This document shows positions 9,211 to 16,795 of a DNA stretch of 33,994 bases, piece after piece; position 1 is the first letter of the stretch, and each line of letters opens with the position of its first letter. The DNA is from Bacteroidetes bacterium GWA2_40_15 (lineage in GTDB: Bacteria > Bacteroidota > Bacteroidia > Bacteroidales > VadinHA17). A program made the translations under genes and the position numbers. The notes beneath the pieces are model-generated. The model saw only the letters and a list, made by a program, of their open reading frames with translations. It did no database searches and was not told the origin of the DNA. The DNA is taken from positions 1 to 33,994 of the forward strand of contig MENI01000090.1 of assembly GCA_001768195.1 (NCBI GenBank), written 5' to 3'.

Positions 9211-10656
9211 ATGAAAACTTTAATTGCAACATCGGTTCTTGCCGCCCTTCTGGCTTCGGGTGTCGCAATGATGGCGCAGGGTCAGAATGATGATTATCTC
9301 GGATTACCCGGTGATAATCTTAACCTTTATGCGGTAATGTCGCTTTTTCAGGAGTCAAAGACTCTTGAAGAATTCGAAAGGTCTCTGAATGATGAAAATT
9401 CAAGGATCAACAATCTCGATCTCAACGGAGACAACCTGATAGATTATATCAATGTATTTGACAATGTAAATGGCGATGTTCATAATATTGTAATGCAGGT
9501 GGCTGTCAATAAGAGGGAGCGCCAGGATGTTGCAGTTTTCACTGTTGAACGCGACAGGAAAGGAAATGTAATGATACAGCTTACCGGAGATGAGGCACTT
9601 TATGGTCAGAATTATATCATCGAACCGGTTTTTGATGATTCAGCTTACGGGCAGACACCAAATCCTGGTTATACCGGAAATGCAGCAACAATAAATGGCC
9701 GAAACATATCGGTGGTAAGGACAACCACTTATGAAATAGCAACATGGCCGATAATATCATATATATATCTTCCGGGTTATGTGACCTGGAGATCATCGTG
9801 GTACTGGGGATATTACCCGACCTACTGGAACCCGTGGCGCCCGTACTACTGGCACTACTACTACGGATACCATTACAACTGGTATGACCACTACTATGCA
9901 CACTACCGTCGCTGGGACCATCACCGTCATAACTACTGGAATGATTACTACTATCACCCTCATCATTCACATTCAAGCTTTGTAACTGTGAATATCAGCA
10001 AAGGACATTATAAATCTACTTATTCACGTCCCGAATTGAAGAAAAAAGGTGAAGCATTATATGCAGAAACTCACAGAAACACCAGCAGCAGCAGACGACT
10101 CGATAATCCGATTGGAGAGAATTACGGAAGAAGAACCTATTCATCTGCAAGCGCCGGTCGCAGTTCTGAAAATGCAACCAGCTCAACCTCGAGACGTTCA
10201 GAAAACAGCACCGCAGTAAGAAGTGAAACCAGAACTTCCTCTGAAAGAAAAAGTACTTCTTCAGCAAGACCGCCGGCAGACAATTCAGGCAGAAAGGCAG
10301 AGGTGAGTGCATCCGGAACAAGAGCTTCTGAATCCCGTTCAATCAGCCAGCCAGGACGTGCAGAAACAAAATCAAGGGAAAGTAACACTAAAGCTGCATC
10401 TCCTCAGAGGAGTATGCCACAGAAACAGGTGTCAAAACCACGTGAAAGCAGTAGCAAATCTGCAGCTCCCGGGAGGAAGATAACTCAGTCGCAGGTGTCA
10501 AAACCAAGGGAAAGCAGCAGCGCCAGATCATCTGCTCCTGCAAGAACAGAGGCAAAATCACAGCCCTCAAAGTCAAGATCAGGTGAAGCTAAATCAAATG
10601 GTTCCCAGACCAGGTCAAAAGTGTCAGCTTCACAAAAAGGCAGCAGCAGAAGGTAA
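9211..10656 (+). CDS. Exported protein with Tyr/His/Trp-rich middle and Ser/Lys/Arg-rich repetitive tail; function unknown
   Basis: 481 residues from the ATG at 9211, which begins a clean signal peptide (MKTLIATSVLAALLASG); the longer reading from a TTG at 9187 adds eight residues unlike a signal peptide. Residues ~25-145 form a folded domain containing a calcium-loop-like DLNGDNLID (about 70-78) and the phrase QDVAVFTVE. Residues ~191-255 are extremely rich in Tyr, His and Trp. From ~260 to the end the protein is a disordered, strongly basic Ser/Lys/Arg/Ala/Glu tail with a repeated QVSKPRESSS core. A TATAGTTTG near 9181, with TTTG at 9155, resembles a Bacteroidota promoter with imperfect spacing. 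I recognise no named family. Metal- or nucleic-acid-binding or adhesive roles are guesses from composition only. Confidence 0.75.
   Translation: MKTLIATSVLAALLASGVAMMAQGQNDDYLGLPGDNLNLYAVMSLFQESKTLEEFERSLNDENSRINNLDLNGDNLIDYINVFDNVNGDVHNIVMQVAVNKRERQDVAVFTVERDRKGNVMIQLTGDEALYGQNYIIEPVFDDSAYGQTPNPGYTGNAATINGRNISVVRTTTYEIATWPIISYIYLPGYVTWRSSWYWGYYPTYWNPWRPYYWHYYYGYHYNWYDHYYAHYRRWDHHRHNYWNDYYYHPHHSHSSFVTVNISKGHYKSTYSRPELKKKGEALYAETHRNTSSSRRLDNPIGENYGRRTYSSASAGRSSENATSSTSRRSENSTAVRSETRTSSERKSTSSARPPADNSGRKAEVSASGTRASESRSISQPGRAETKSRESNTKAASPQRSMPQKQVSKPRESSSKSAAPGRKITQSQVSKPRESSSARSSAPARTEAKSQPSKSRSGEAKSNGSQTRSKVSASQKGSSRR
10426..10524 (+). repeat. In-gene 66-bp direct repeat in the Ser/Lys/Arg tail
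   Basis: Two copies start at 10426 and 10492. The first 33 nt of each encode QVSKPRESSS plus one residue and differ at only a few bases; the rest of the 22-codon unit is looser. Further degenerate Ser-Lys-x-Ser motifs continue downstream. This suggests growth of the tail by slippage or unequal recombination. Confidence 0.7.
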
Positions 10657-10687
10657 GTCTGATAACCATGAGTTCTAAATTATACAG

Positions 10688-10708
10688 ATCCCGGGAATTT
10701 ACCGGGAT
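10688..10708 (+). terminator. Candidate terminator hairpin after the Tyr/His/Trp-rich gene
   Basis: ATCCCGG (10688-10694) pairs perfectly with CCGGGAT (10702-10708) around a 7-nt loop, 32 nt after the stop. The following bases (TTGTGCTTTATT) are T-rich but not a clean T run, so it is a weak intrinsic terminator at best. Confidence 0.5.
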
Positions 10709-10724
10709 TTGTGCTTTATTAAAA

Positions 10725-10755
10725 CGGCAACCGGCGTCAGGCGACCGGCAACCGG
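10725..10755. repeat. 7-bp tandem repeat, four degenerate units (CGGCAAC-type)
   Basis: Units CGGCAAC, CGGCGTC, AGGCGAC, CGGCAAC plus a partial CGG. The period of seven is the same as in the CTCAC repeat upstream of the same gene, but the sequence is unrelated. It lies between the hairpin at 10688 and the GH5-like gene. Confidence 0.75.
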
Positions 10756-10854
10756 AATACAGTTGAATTAGTAAAGCATCTGAACTCAGAAAATGGATTG
10801 GAGAAAATCCTTACATTTGAACTATATGCCAGAATGTTTAATTATCCCAATATC

Positions 10855-12315
10855 ATGAAAAATGCAAAATTCATTTTTTACCTGGCTTTGCTTCTGGTTT
10901 TAAGTACAGCCTGCAGCACAGAAAAGAAAAATCAGCTGCCATCAGGATCACATGGTTTTATTCAGGTGAGCAGCGAGAATCCGGCATATTTCTCCTTTTC
11001 GGATGGCTCTCCCTATATACCAAACGGGATCAATATGATCAATCCAAGCGGCAAATACAGGAATAATCCCGATTCAGCTCTATTTGAAATAGAAGGATGG
11101 ATGAAAAACCTCTCGGCCAACGGAGGTAATTATATAAGGGTATGGCTTAGCCAGTCGTTCTGGGATATTGAAGATACAAAAGCAGGAGAGTATAACCCGG
11201 AGAAGATAAAAAGGATTGACCGTTTCAAAGAGATGGCAAGGGAGAATGGTCTCAGGATAAAAATGACACTTGAGCATTTCCGGAGCCTGACACTTCAGGA
11301 AAATAACCAGTCATGGGCAAACAAATCTGTATATCATACCTCAAACGGAGGTCCCCTCGACAGTATCAGGCAGTATCTGACATCAGATGAGGGAAGGCAA
11401 CTATTCCTGAGAAAGGTGGATTTTTACCAGAATCGTTATGGAAATGATACACTGTTCTTCGGATGGGAGCTATGGAATGAAATGAATGCCATGAAAGGTC
11501 CTGAGGATGATATATTCTTTGAATGGAATGAGACAATGCTGAAGGAGGTAAAGAAAAGATTTCCCGAAAACCTTGTCATGCAAAGTCTGGGTAGTTTCGA
11601 TTACGATGGAGTGAGACCGGTATATAGGAAAATGATGTTACTTTCGGGCAATGAGATTGCACAGGTACATCGTTATCTCGACCTCGGAGCCAGAATGGAG
11701 ATCTGTCATGCTCCGCTGGATATTATTGCATCGTCGGCTGTTGAGGAGATAAAATCTTATAATCCTGAAAAACCTGTAATACTTGCTGAAACAGGAGCTG
11801 TTGAGCCCAGCCATAGCGGTCCGAGTAAATTTTACCCTGCAGATACAGCCGGAATCTTACTGCATGATATCCTGTTCGCTCCGTTCTTCAGTGGCTCTGC
11901 AGGTGCCGGAATGTGCTGGCACTGGGAATCTTATGTGGATAAGAACAATCTGTGGTACCATTTTGGCAGATTCAACGAAATAGTCAAAGATATTGATCCT
12001 GTCTCTGAGAATTTTGTTTCAACAGCCTCAGAGACAGATGATTTGAGGATTTACACTCTTACAGGAGACAAAACAAAATTGATATGGCTTCGCGATAAGA
12101 ATAATTCATGGCAAACAGAACTTCGTGATGGCAAAGCGGCTGAGTTGATTTCAGGTTTGAGATTTGATCTTAAAACTGCGGGTGCTGACGTGTCTTCACA
12201 ATCGATTGAAATATACGATCCCTGGAAGAATAAATGGTTAACCACCAGCCCGGAAGGATCATTGCTTCACTTACCTGATTTTAAAAGGTCGCTGATTATC
12301 AGGATAACTTTGTAG
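10855..12315 (+). CDS. GH5-like (clan A) glycoside hydrolase lipoprotein
   Basis: 486 residues from the ATG at 10855, which gives a lipoprotein signal (LALLLVLSTAC, Cys20). The frame is open further upstream, to an ATG at 10834 and a TTG at 10798, but those starts bury the signal. The mature protein begins with a strand-rich segment (HGFIQVSSENPAYFSF, then YIPNGIN), followed by a (beta/alpha)8 barrel with the acid/base Glu209 in WELWNE and the nucleophile Glu312 in ILAETG, the paired glutamates of clan GH-A. A C-terminal ~100-residue beta domain ends the protein. It resembles beta-mannanase or cellulase-type enzymes with the catalytic residues present; the substrate cannot be told from sequence alone. 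It converges on the prolyl oligopeptidase gene with no spacer. Confidence 0.8.
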   Translation: MKNAKFIFYLALLLVLSTACSTEKKNQLPSGSHGFIQVSSENPAYFSFSDGSPYIPNGINMINPSGKYRNNPDSALFEIEGWMKNLSANGGNYIRVWLSQSFWDIEDTKAGEYNPEKIKRIDRFKEMARENGLRIKMTLEHFRSLTLQENNQSWANKSVYHTSNGGPLDSIRQYLTSDEGRQLFLRKVDFYQNRYGNDTLFFGWELWNEMNAMKGPEDDIFFEWNETMLKEVKKRFPENLVMQSLGSFDYDGVRPVYRKMMLLSGNEIAQVHRYLDLGARMEICHAPLDIIASSAVEEIKSYNPEKPVILAETGAVEPSHSGPSKFYPADTAGILLHDILFAPFFSGSAGAGMCWHWESYVDKNNLWYHFGRFNEIVKDIDPVSENFVSTASETDDLRIYTLTGDKTKLIWLRDKNNSWQTELRDGKAAELISGLRFDLKTAGADVSSQSIEIYDPWKNKWLTTSPEGSLLHLPDFKRSLIIRITL

Positions 12316-14427
12316 CTATTCAAGTTTTTTGATGCCCATATTCCAGAGTGTGAATCCGAAAATATCAGCGTACTGCTCAATTGTTTTGCTTACAGGAGTA
12401 CCAGCTCCATGACCTGCTTTTGTTTCGATCCTTATCAGTACCGGATTCCTGCCGGCCTGTTTTTCCTGTAGATTAGCAGCAAACTTGAAAGAGTGAGCCG
12501 GGACCACTCTGTCATCATGGTCTCCTGTTGTTACAAGAGTAGCAGGATATTCAACACCGCTCTTTACATTGTGAACAGGTGAATACTTATAGATATATTC
12601 AAACATCTCTTTGCTCTCTTCAGAAGTTCCATAATCGTAAGCCCAGCCTGCGCCTGCGGTGAATGTGTGATATCTCAGCATATCCATAACACCTACCGCC
12701 GGAAGCGCCACTTTCACAAGGTCGGGTCTCCGGGTCATTACAGCTCCTACGAGAAGTCCGCCGTTGGATCCTCCTCTTAAAGCCAGGTAATCAGCTGAGG
12801 TATAATTGTTACTAATGAGGTACTCCGCTGCTGCAATGAAATCGTCAAAGACATTCTGTTTGTTCATCGTTGTCCCTGCAAGGTGCCATTTTTCTCCATA
12901 CTCACCTCCCCCTCTTATATTTGGTACAGCATAAACACCACCCAGTTCAAGCCATAATGAGTTGGGAATACTGAAAGAAGGTGTCTGGCTGATATTGAAA
13001 CCACCATATCCATAGAGTATTGCAGGGTTTTTTCCGTTCATTTCAGTTCCCTTTTTATATGTGATTATCATCGGAATACGGGTGCCATCTTTTGAATTGT
13101 AAAATACCTGGACCGACTCGTAATTATCACCATTGAATGCTACATCCGGTTTTTTAAAGATTTCCGAATTACCGGTTGCCGGATCCAGCTTATAAATTGT
13201 GGCAGGGGTGATATAATTTGTAAAAGAATAATATACCTCCTTATCTATCCTGCGGGCTCCGAAACCTGAAGCAGTTCCGGCACCGGGAAGTGTTATTTCT
13301 CTTACAAGTTTACCCTCCATATCATATTGCAATACTTTTGATATGGCATCTATCATATACTTTGCAAAAATAAATCCCGATCCTGTTGCAGGGGTAAGAA
13401 CATTTTCTGTTTCAGGTATAAGATCTTTCCAGTATTCAACTCCGGGTTTTGAAGCATCCACGGTGACTATCCTTGTATTAGGAGCATTCAGATTGGTCAT
13501 TATAAACAGCTTACTGCCAACATTATCGATAATGGTGTGGTCATTTTCAAAGTTTCCGGCAACTGTTATGAATTTGCTCTCTTTTTTTGTCAGATCCTTG
13601 ATATATAGTTCATTGCCGGTAGTTGATATAGCAGCAGTTACAACAAGGTACTTCCCATCCTCGGTAACTCCGCCACTTACATACCTTCTCTTTATATCTG
13701 CCCCGAATACTATTTTATCTTCACTCTGTGGTGTGCCGGTTTTATGAAAATAGAGTTTGTGATGATCAGTTTTTGCAGACAATTCTGATCCTTCAGGTTT
13801 GTCATAGCTTGAATAATAGAATCCATCATTACCCTGCCATGAAAGGCCGCTGAATTTAACATCTTTGATTGTATCATCAATAACCTCCATTGTTTTGGAA
13901 TCGATAACAATTACCTTTCTCCAGTCTGATCCCCCTTCAGAAATAGAATATGAAGCCTTGCTGCCGTCATCAGAAAATTCAAGTGCGTCGAGAGATGATG
14001 TACCATCTGGAGAAAATTTATTAGGATCGAGAAAAACCTGCGGATCTCCATTATCTTTCTGCCTGTAAACCACAAACTGGTTTTGCAGACCGTCATTCCT
14101 TGAAAAATAGGTATACTCTCCTTTCCTGTACGGAGAGGTAAATTTCTCGTAATTCCACATCTTCACAAGACGGGTTTTAATCTCCTCCCTGTAAGGAATA
14201 GTCTCCAGATATCCGAATGTAACTTTATTCTGTTCCGCTACCCAGGCAGCAGTCTCTTCCGAACGGTCATCCTCCATCCAACGGTAAGGATCAGTTACTT
14301 CCGTTCCGAAATAGTTGTCGATAACATCCCCTTTTTTTGAAACGGGATATTCTATCTTTTTAACGGCCGGGCTGCTACATGAAATAAGAAGTGTCATTGT
14401 AATTAACAGAATAGTGAAGTTTTTCAT
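12316..14427 (-). CDS. Prolyl oligopeptidase (peptidase family S9A), lipoprotein
   Basis: 703 residues. The N-terminus is a lipoprotein signal ending LISCSS (Cys17), so it is probably membrane-anchored in the cell envelope. The S9A landmarks are all present: an N-terminal YPVSKKGDVIDNYFG-TEVTDPYRWME block, a seven-bladed propeller in the middle (about 80-430), then the alpha/beta-hydrolase domain with the oxyanion/GGGEYG region, the nucleophile Ser554 in GGSNGG, the Asp in DHDDRV (638-639) and His673 in AGHGAG. It cleaves short proline-containing peptides after Pro. The length matches the family (about 700). It is transcribed alone on this strand. A link to polysaccharide use is not apparent; it may simply be a neighbour. 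Confidence 0.95.
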   Translation of the reverse strand: MKNFTILLITMTLLISCSSPAVKKIEYPVSKKGDVIDNYFGTEVTDPYRWMEDDRSEETAAWVAEQNKVTFGYLETIPYREEIKTRLVKMWNYEKFTSPYRKGEYTYFSRNDGLQNQFVVYRQKDNGDPQVFLDPNKFSPDGTSSLDALEFSDDGSKASYSISEGGSDWRKVIVIDSKTMEVIDDTIKDVKFSGLSWQGNDGFYYSSYDKPEGSELSAKTDHHKLYFHKTGTPQSEDKIVFGADIKRRYVSGGVTEDGKYLVVTAAISTTGNELYIKDLTKKESKFITVAGNFENDHTIIDNVGSKLFIMTNLNAPNTRIVTVDASKPGVEYWKDLIPETENVLTPATGSGFIFAKYMIDAISKVLQYDMEGKLVREITLPGAGTASGFGARRIDKEVYYSFTNYITPATIYKLDPATGNSEIFKKPDVAFNGDNYESVQVFYNSKDGTRIPMIITYKKGTEMNGKNPAILYGYGGFNISQTPSFSIPNSLWLELGGVYAVPNIRGGGEYGEKWHLAGTTMNKQNVFDDFIAAAEYLISNNYTSADYLALRGGSNGGLLVGAVMTRRPDLVKVALPAVGVMDMLRYHTFTAGAGWAYDYGTSEESKEMFEYIYKYSPVHNVKSGVEYPATLVTTGDHDDRVVPAHSFKFAANLQEKQAGRNPVLIRIETKAGHGAGTPVSKTIEQYADIFGFTLWNMGIKKLE

Positions 14428-14559
14428 AAGTATTCAGATTATAAAACAACTGTTTTTAAGACTGTAAATTGCAGATTCAAAACTAACAAAATAATAAATT
14501 AATTCAAATGTGCGTTTACCAATAGAAGTTACCGGTTAAACTTTTATCGGAAATTATTA

Positions 14560-14567
14560 TAAATTTG
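14560..14567 (+). promoter_or_regulatory. Bacteroidota-type -7 box TAAATTTG
   Basis: A perfect match to TAnnTTTG, 25 nt upstream of the ATG at 14593, which implies a short leader of about 15-20 nt. No clear TTTG is seen at the expected -33 position (only TTAA/TTTT near 14536-14545), so the promoter is supported by one box only. Confidence 0.5.
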
Positions 14568-14592
14568 CAGATCAAATATTAAAACAAATATT

Positions 14593-15048
14593 ATGAAAAA
14601 GTATATCTTAACATTAATTCTGGTCATAGGAATGACAGTCATTGTAAATGCTCAGGACTATAAAACAGGTATAGGCTTAAGAGGCGGTACGGCCTGGGGT
14701 CTGACAGTTAAGCATTTCGTAAGCGAAAAATCAGCATTTGAAGGCTTTTTATATGCATACAACCATGGTTTTAATGTTACAGGTCTTTATGAAATACATT
14801 ACACGGCTTTTGATGTTGATAACCTGAAATGGTATTTCGGATTTGGTGCACATGTTGGCAACTACAACAATCCTGACACTGACTTAAGTGATTTTGTCCT
14901 TGGTGCGGATGGTGTCCTGGGTATTGAATACAGCTTTACGGAAGCTCCGATCAATATCGGTGTTGACTGGAACCCTTATGTAAACATTCTTGGAAATAAT
15001 GGTTTTTGGGCTGGCAGCGGTGCTATCTCAATCAGGTATATCTTTTAG
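14593..15048 (+). CDS. Small outer-membrane beta-barrel protein, function unknown
   Basis: 151 residues with a signal peptide (cleavage likely at VNA/QD, residue 20). The mature ~130 residues are alternating aromatic and glycine-rich strands (GLRGGTAWGLTVKHF, FGFGAHVGNYNN) and end in IRYIF, the terminal-Phe pattern recognised by the BAM complex. The size fits an eight-stranded barrel of the OmpA/OmpX-like fold. It stands alone: own -7 box upstream and a strong terminator at 15090-15119. No catalytic motif is visible. Confidence 0.8.
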   Translation: MKKYILTLILVIGMTVIVNAQDYKTGIGLRGGTAWGLTVKHFVSEKSAFEGFLYAYNHGFNVTGLYEIHYTAFDVDNLKWYFGFGAHVGNYNNPDTDLSDFVLGADGVLGIEYSFTEAPINIGVDWNPYVNILGNNGFWAGSGAISIRYIF

Positions 15049-15089
15049 AAGATTCATTACCGGGACATTAATCCTGATGAAAAATCATG

Positions 15090-15119
15090 AAAGGGGCTTT
15101 AATCAGGTCCCTTTTTTTT
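15090..15119 (+). terminator. Intrinsic terminator after the small barrel protein gene
   Basis: A ten-pair stem AAAGGGGCTT / AGGTCCCTTT-type (15090-15099 with 15105-15114, including G-T pairs) with loop TAATC is followed by a T run to 15119. It separates the barrel protein gene from the GH172 gene. Confidence 0.85.
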
Positions 15120-15174
15120 CTCATATTAATTTTTTAGTTTTAATAAATTTTAAGTTATTCCTAAAAAAAGCAAT

Positions 15175-16335
15175 ATGAAAAAGTTATTATCAGCAGGTTT
15201 GATTATTCTGTTTCTGCCGGTTATGTTATCGGCGCAGACCAAATTCAATGGTCTTGAAATGAACATGGGGAACCTTTACAGGTTATCCGATGCAAAAACG
15301 CGTTCTATCAGTCCCGAGAATTTCTCCGGAGAAAAAGGCAAAGGAGGAATGGCTGATCCTGCCGACAAGGATAAGCCCAATACCGCCAATGCTGCCTGGG
15401 CTGCCAGGGATCTTGGCAAAGGGTGGAAGGTAAATCCTTATGTCAGGATAAAAGCCGGGGAAACCTTCACCATGGCTGAAATAGAGGGTCCGGGTGCTAT
15501 ACAGCACATATGGATGACTCCGACGGGCAACTGGCGCTTTTCGATCATCCGGATCTACTGGGATGGAGAAACTGAACCCTCAGTTGAATGTCCTGTTGGT
15601 GATTTTTTTGGAATGGGATGGAATGTTTATTCTCCCCTGGTGTCCTCAGCAATATGTGTAAATCCGGGAAGCGCTTTTAATTCATACTGGGCAATGCCTT
15701 TCCGGAAGAAGTGTAAGATAACTATGGAAAATGTGAATGACACAGATCCCATGACTCTCTATTATCAGATCGATTACACTCTTACTGAAGTCCCTGCCGA
15801 TGCAGGTTATTTTCACGCGCAATTCAGACGGCAGAATACTAACGAAACATCAGATTACACAATAATTGACGGGATTAAAGGTAAAGGTCATTATGTGGGT
15901 GTTTACCTTGCCTGGGGAGTAAATAATAACGGATGGTGGGGTGAAGGAGAGATCAAGTTCTTCATGGATGGAGACAAGGAATTCCCGACAATTTGCGGAA
16001 CAGGTACTGAAGATTATTTTTGCGGTTCATATAATTTCGACAGGGAGGGAAAATATACTGAGTTTTGTACTCCGTACAGCGGTCTGCACCAGGTTATCAG
16101 GCCTGACGGAACCTATAAATCACAGCAGCGTTTCGGCCTTTACAGGTGGCATATTCTTGATCCTGTTAGATTTGAGAGTGACCTGAAAGTAACTATCCAG
16201 GATCTCGGGTGGAAGCAGGCTGGAAGGTATCTTCCACAGAAATCTGATATTGCATCGACCTGCTTCTGGTACCAGTCAGAACCGCATGCAAAATACCCGA
16301 AGCTTCCCGGATGGCAGAAGCTGGAAGTGAATTAA
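15175..16335 (+). CDS. GH172 family (DUF2961) glycoside hydrolase, exported
   Basis: 386 residues with a signal peptide ending MLSA/QT. The sequence follows the DUF2961 pattern: GNLYRLSDAKTRSISPENF near the mature N-terminus, GPGAIQHIWMT (about 104-114), GDFFGMGWN, the WWGEGEIKFFMDGD segment (Glu257 and Glu259) and CGTGTEDYF (Glu279). In characterised GH172 members (difructose-dianhydride synthase/hydrolase and D-arabinofuranosidases) the two catalytic glutamates sit in these two motifs. The protein is a two-jelly-roll fold that usually forms trimers. It likely releases furanosyl sugars (arabino- or fructofuranose) from oligo- or polysaccharides. It lies 460 bp upstream of susC on the same strand, so it may belong to the same utilisation locus but with a separate promoter. 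The family call is strong; the substrate is open. Confidence 0.88.
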   Translation: MKKLLSAGLIILFLPVMLSAQTKFNGLEMNMGNLYRLSDAKTRSISPENFSGEKGKGGMADPADKDKPNTANAAWAARDLGKGWKVNPYVRIKAGETFTMAEIEGPGAIQHIWMTPTGNWRFSIIRIYWDGETEPSVECPVGDFFGMGWNVYSPLVSSAICVNPGSAFNSYWAMPFRKKCKITMENVNDTDPMTLYYQIDYTLTEVPADAGYFHAQFRRQNTNETSDYTIIDGIKGKGHYVGVYLAWGVNNNGWWGEGEIKFFMDGDKEFPTICGTGTEDYFCGSYNFDREGKYTEFCTPYSGLHQVIRPDGTYKSQQRFGLYRWHILDPVRFESDLKVTIQDLGWKQAGRYLPQKSDIASTCFWYQSEPHAKYPKLPGWQKLEVN

Positions 16336-16795
16336 AATGTCCATTTGAGTATTAGCGAGGAATCTCTTTCTGTTTTATTATTGATTTAAAACCCTCATTT
16401 TCATTCATGCAGATACAGGTAAGCTAAAAGTATTTCCTAAACGAAATAACTTCATATAGAAATTGTATGATGACCGGAAGTGTGGATTAAATAATGCGAT
16501 TTTTTTGGAAATTAAGGCCTGAAAAATCTATAGATATGTAAATATTCATTCAAAAGGAAACAATATTAATCATTTTGAAATGAAGATGTTACATCTAACA
16601 GAAGAAGCAATTGTTAAAAAAATTTTACATTAGTTGACATTATGTTAATATTTGTTAAGTTATTTGAAAATATACATTATCTTAGCAAAACCAAAACTGA
16701 TAAAAGAATAACACATATAGCCTAATGATAATTACATATATAGTATTAAAAAAATGCTACACAATTAAAATGAACAACCTAAAACTAACTTAATT
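16336..16795. other. 460-bp AT-rich non-coding region upstream of susC
   Basis: No convincing reading frame on either strand and no clear terminator for the GH172 gene. The right half is very AT-rich and holds the candidate susC promoter (16651-16685) and a roughly 100-nt A-rich leader with little secondary structure. No operator palindrome stands out, and no regulator gene (ECF sigma/anti-sigma, hybrid two-component or AraC) lies nearby. Confidence 0.6.
16651..16685 (+). promoter_or_regulatory. Candidate susC promoter
   Basis: TTTG at 16651-16654 and TATCTTAG at 16678-16685 (one mismatch to TAnnTTTG), spaced 23 nt, at the long end of the usual range. It would give a leader of about 100 nt before the susC ATG. 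Supported by pattern only. Confidence 0.4.

Noticed and set aside
9187-9211. TTG start at 9187 for the Tyr/His/Trp-rich protein
   Set aside because: The TTG overlaps a promoter-like TATAGTTTG, and the ATG at 9211 opens a standard signal peptide.
13343-13747. A 134-codon open frame on the plus strand opposite the prolyl oligopeptidase
   Set aside because: It lies in the propeller-coding part of an intact S9A gene and shows no motif or signal of its own.
16336-16795. Small RNA or riboswitch in the region before susC
   Set aside because: No stable long hairpins or known aptamer pattern were seen in this AT-rich stretch.
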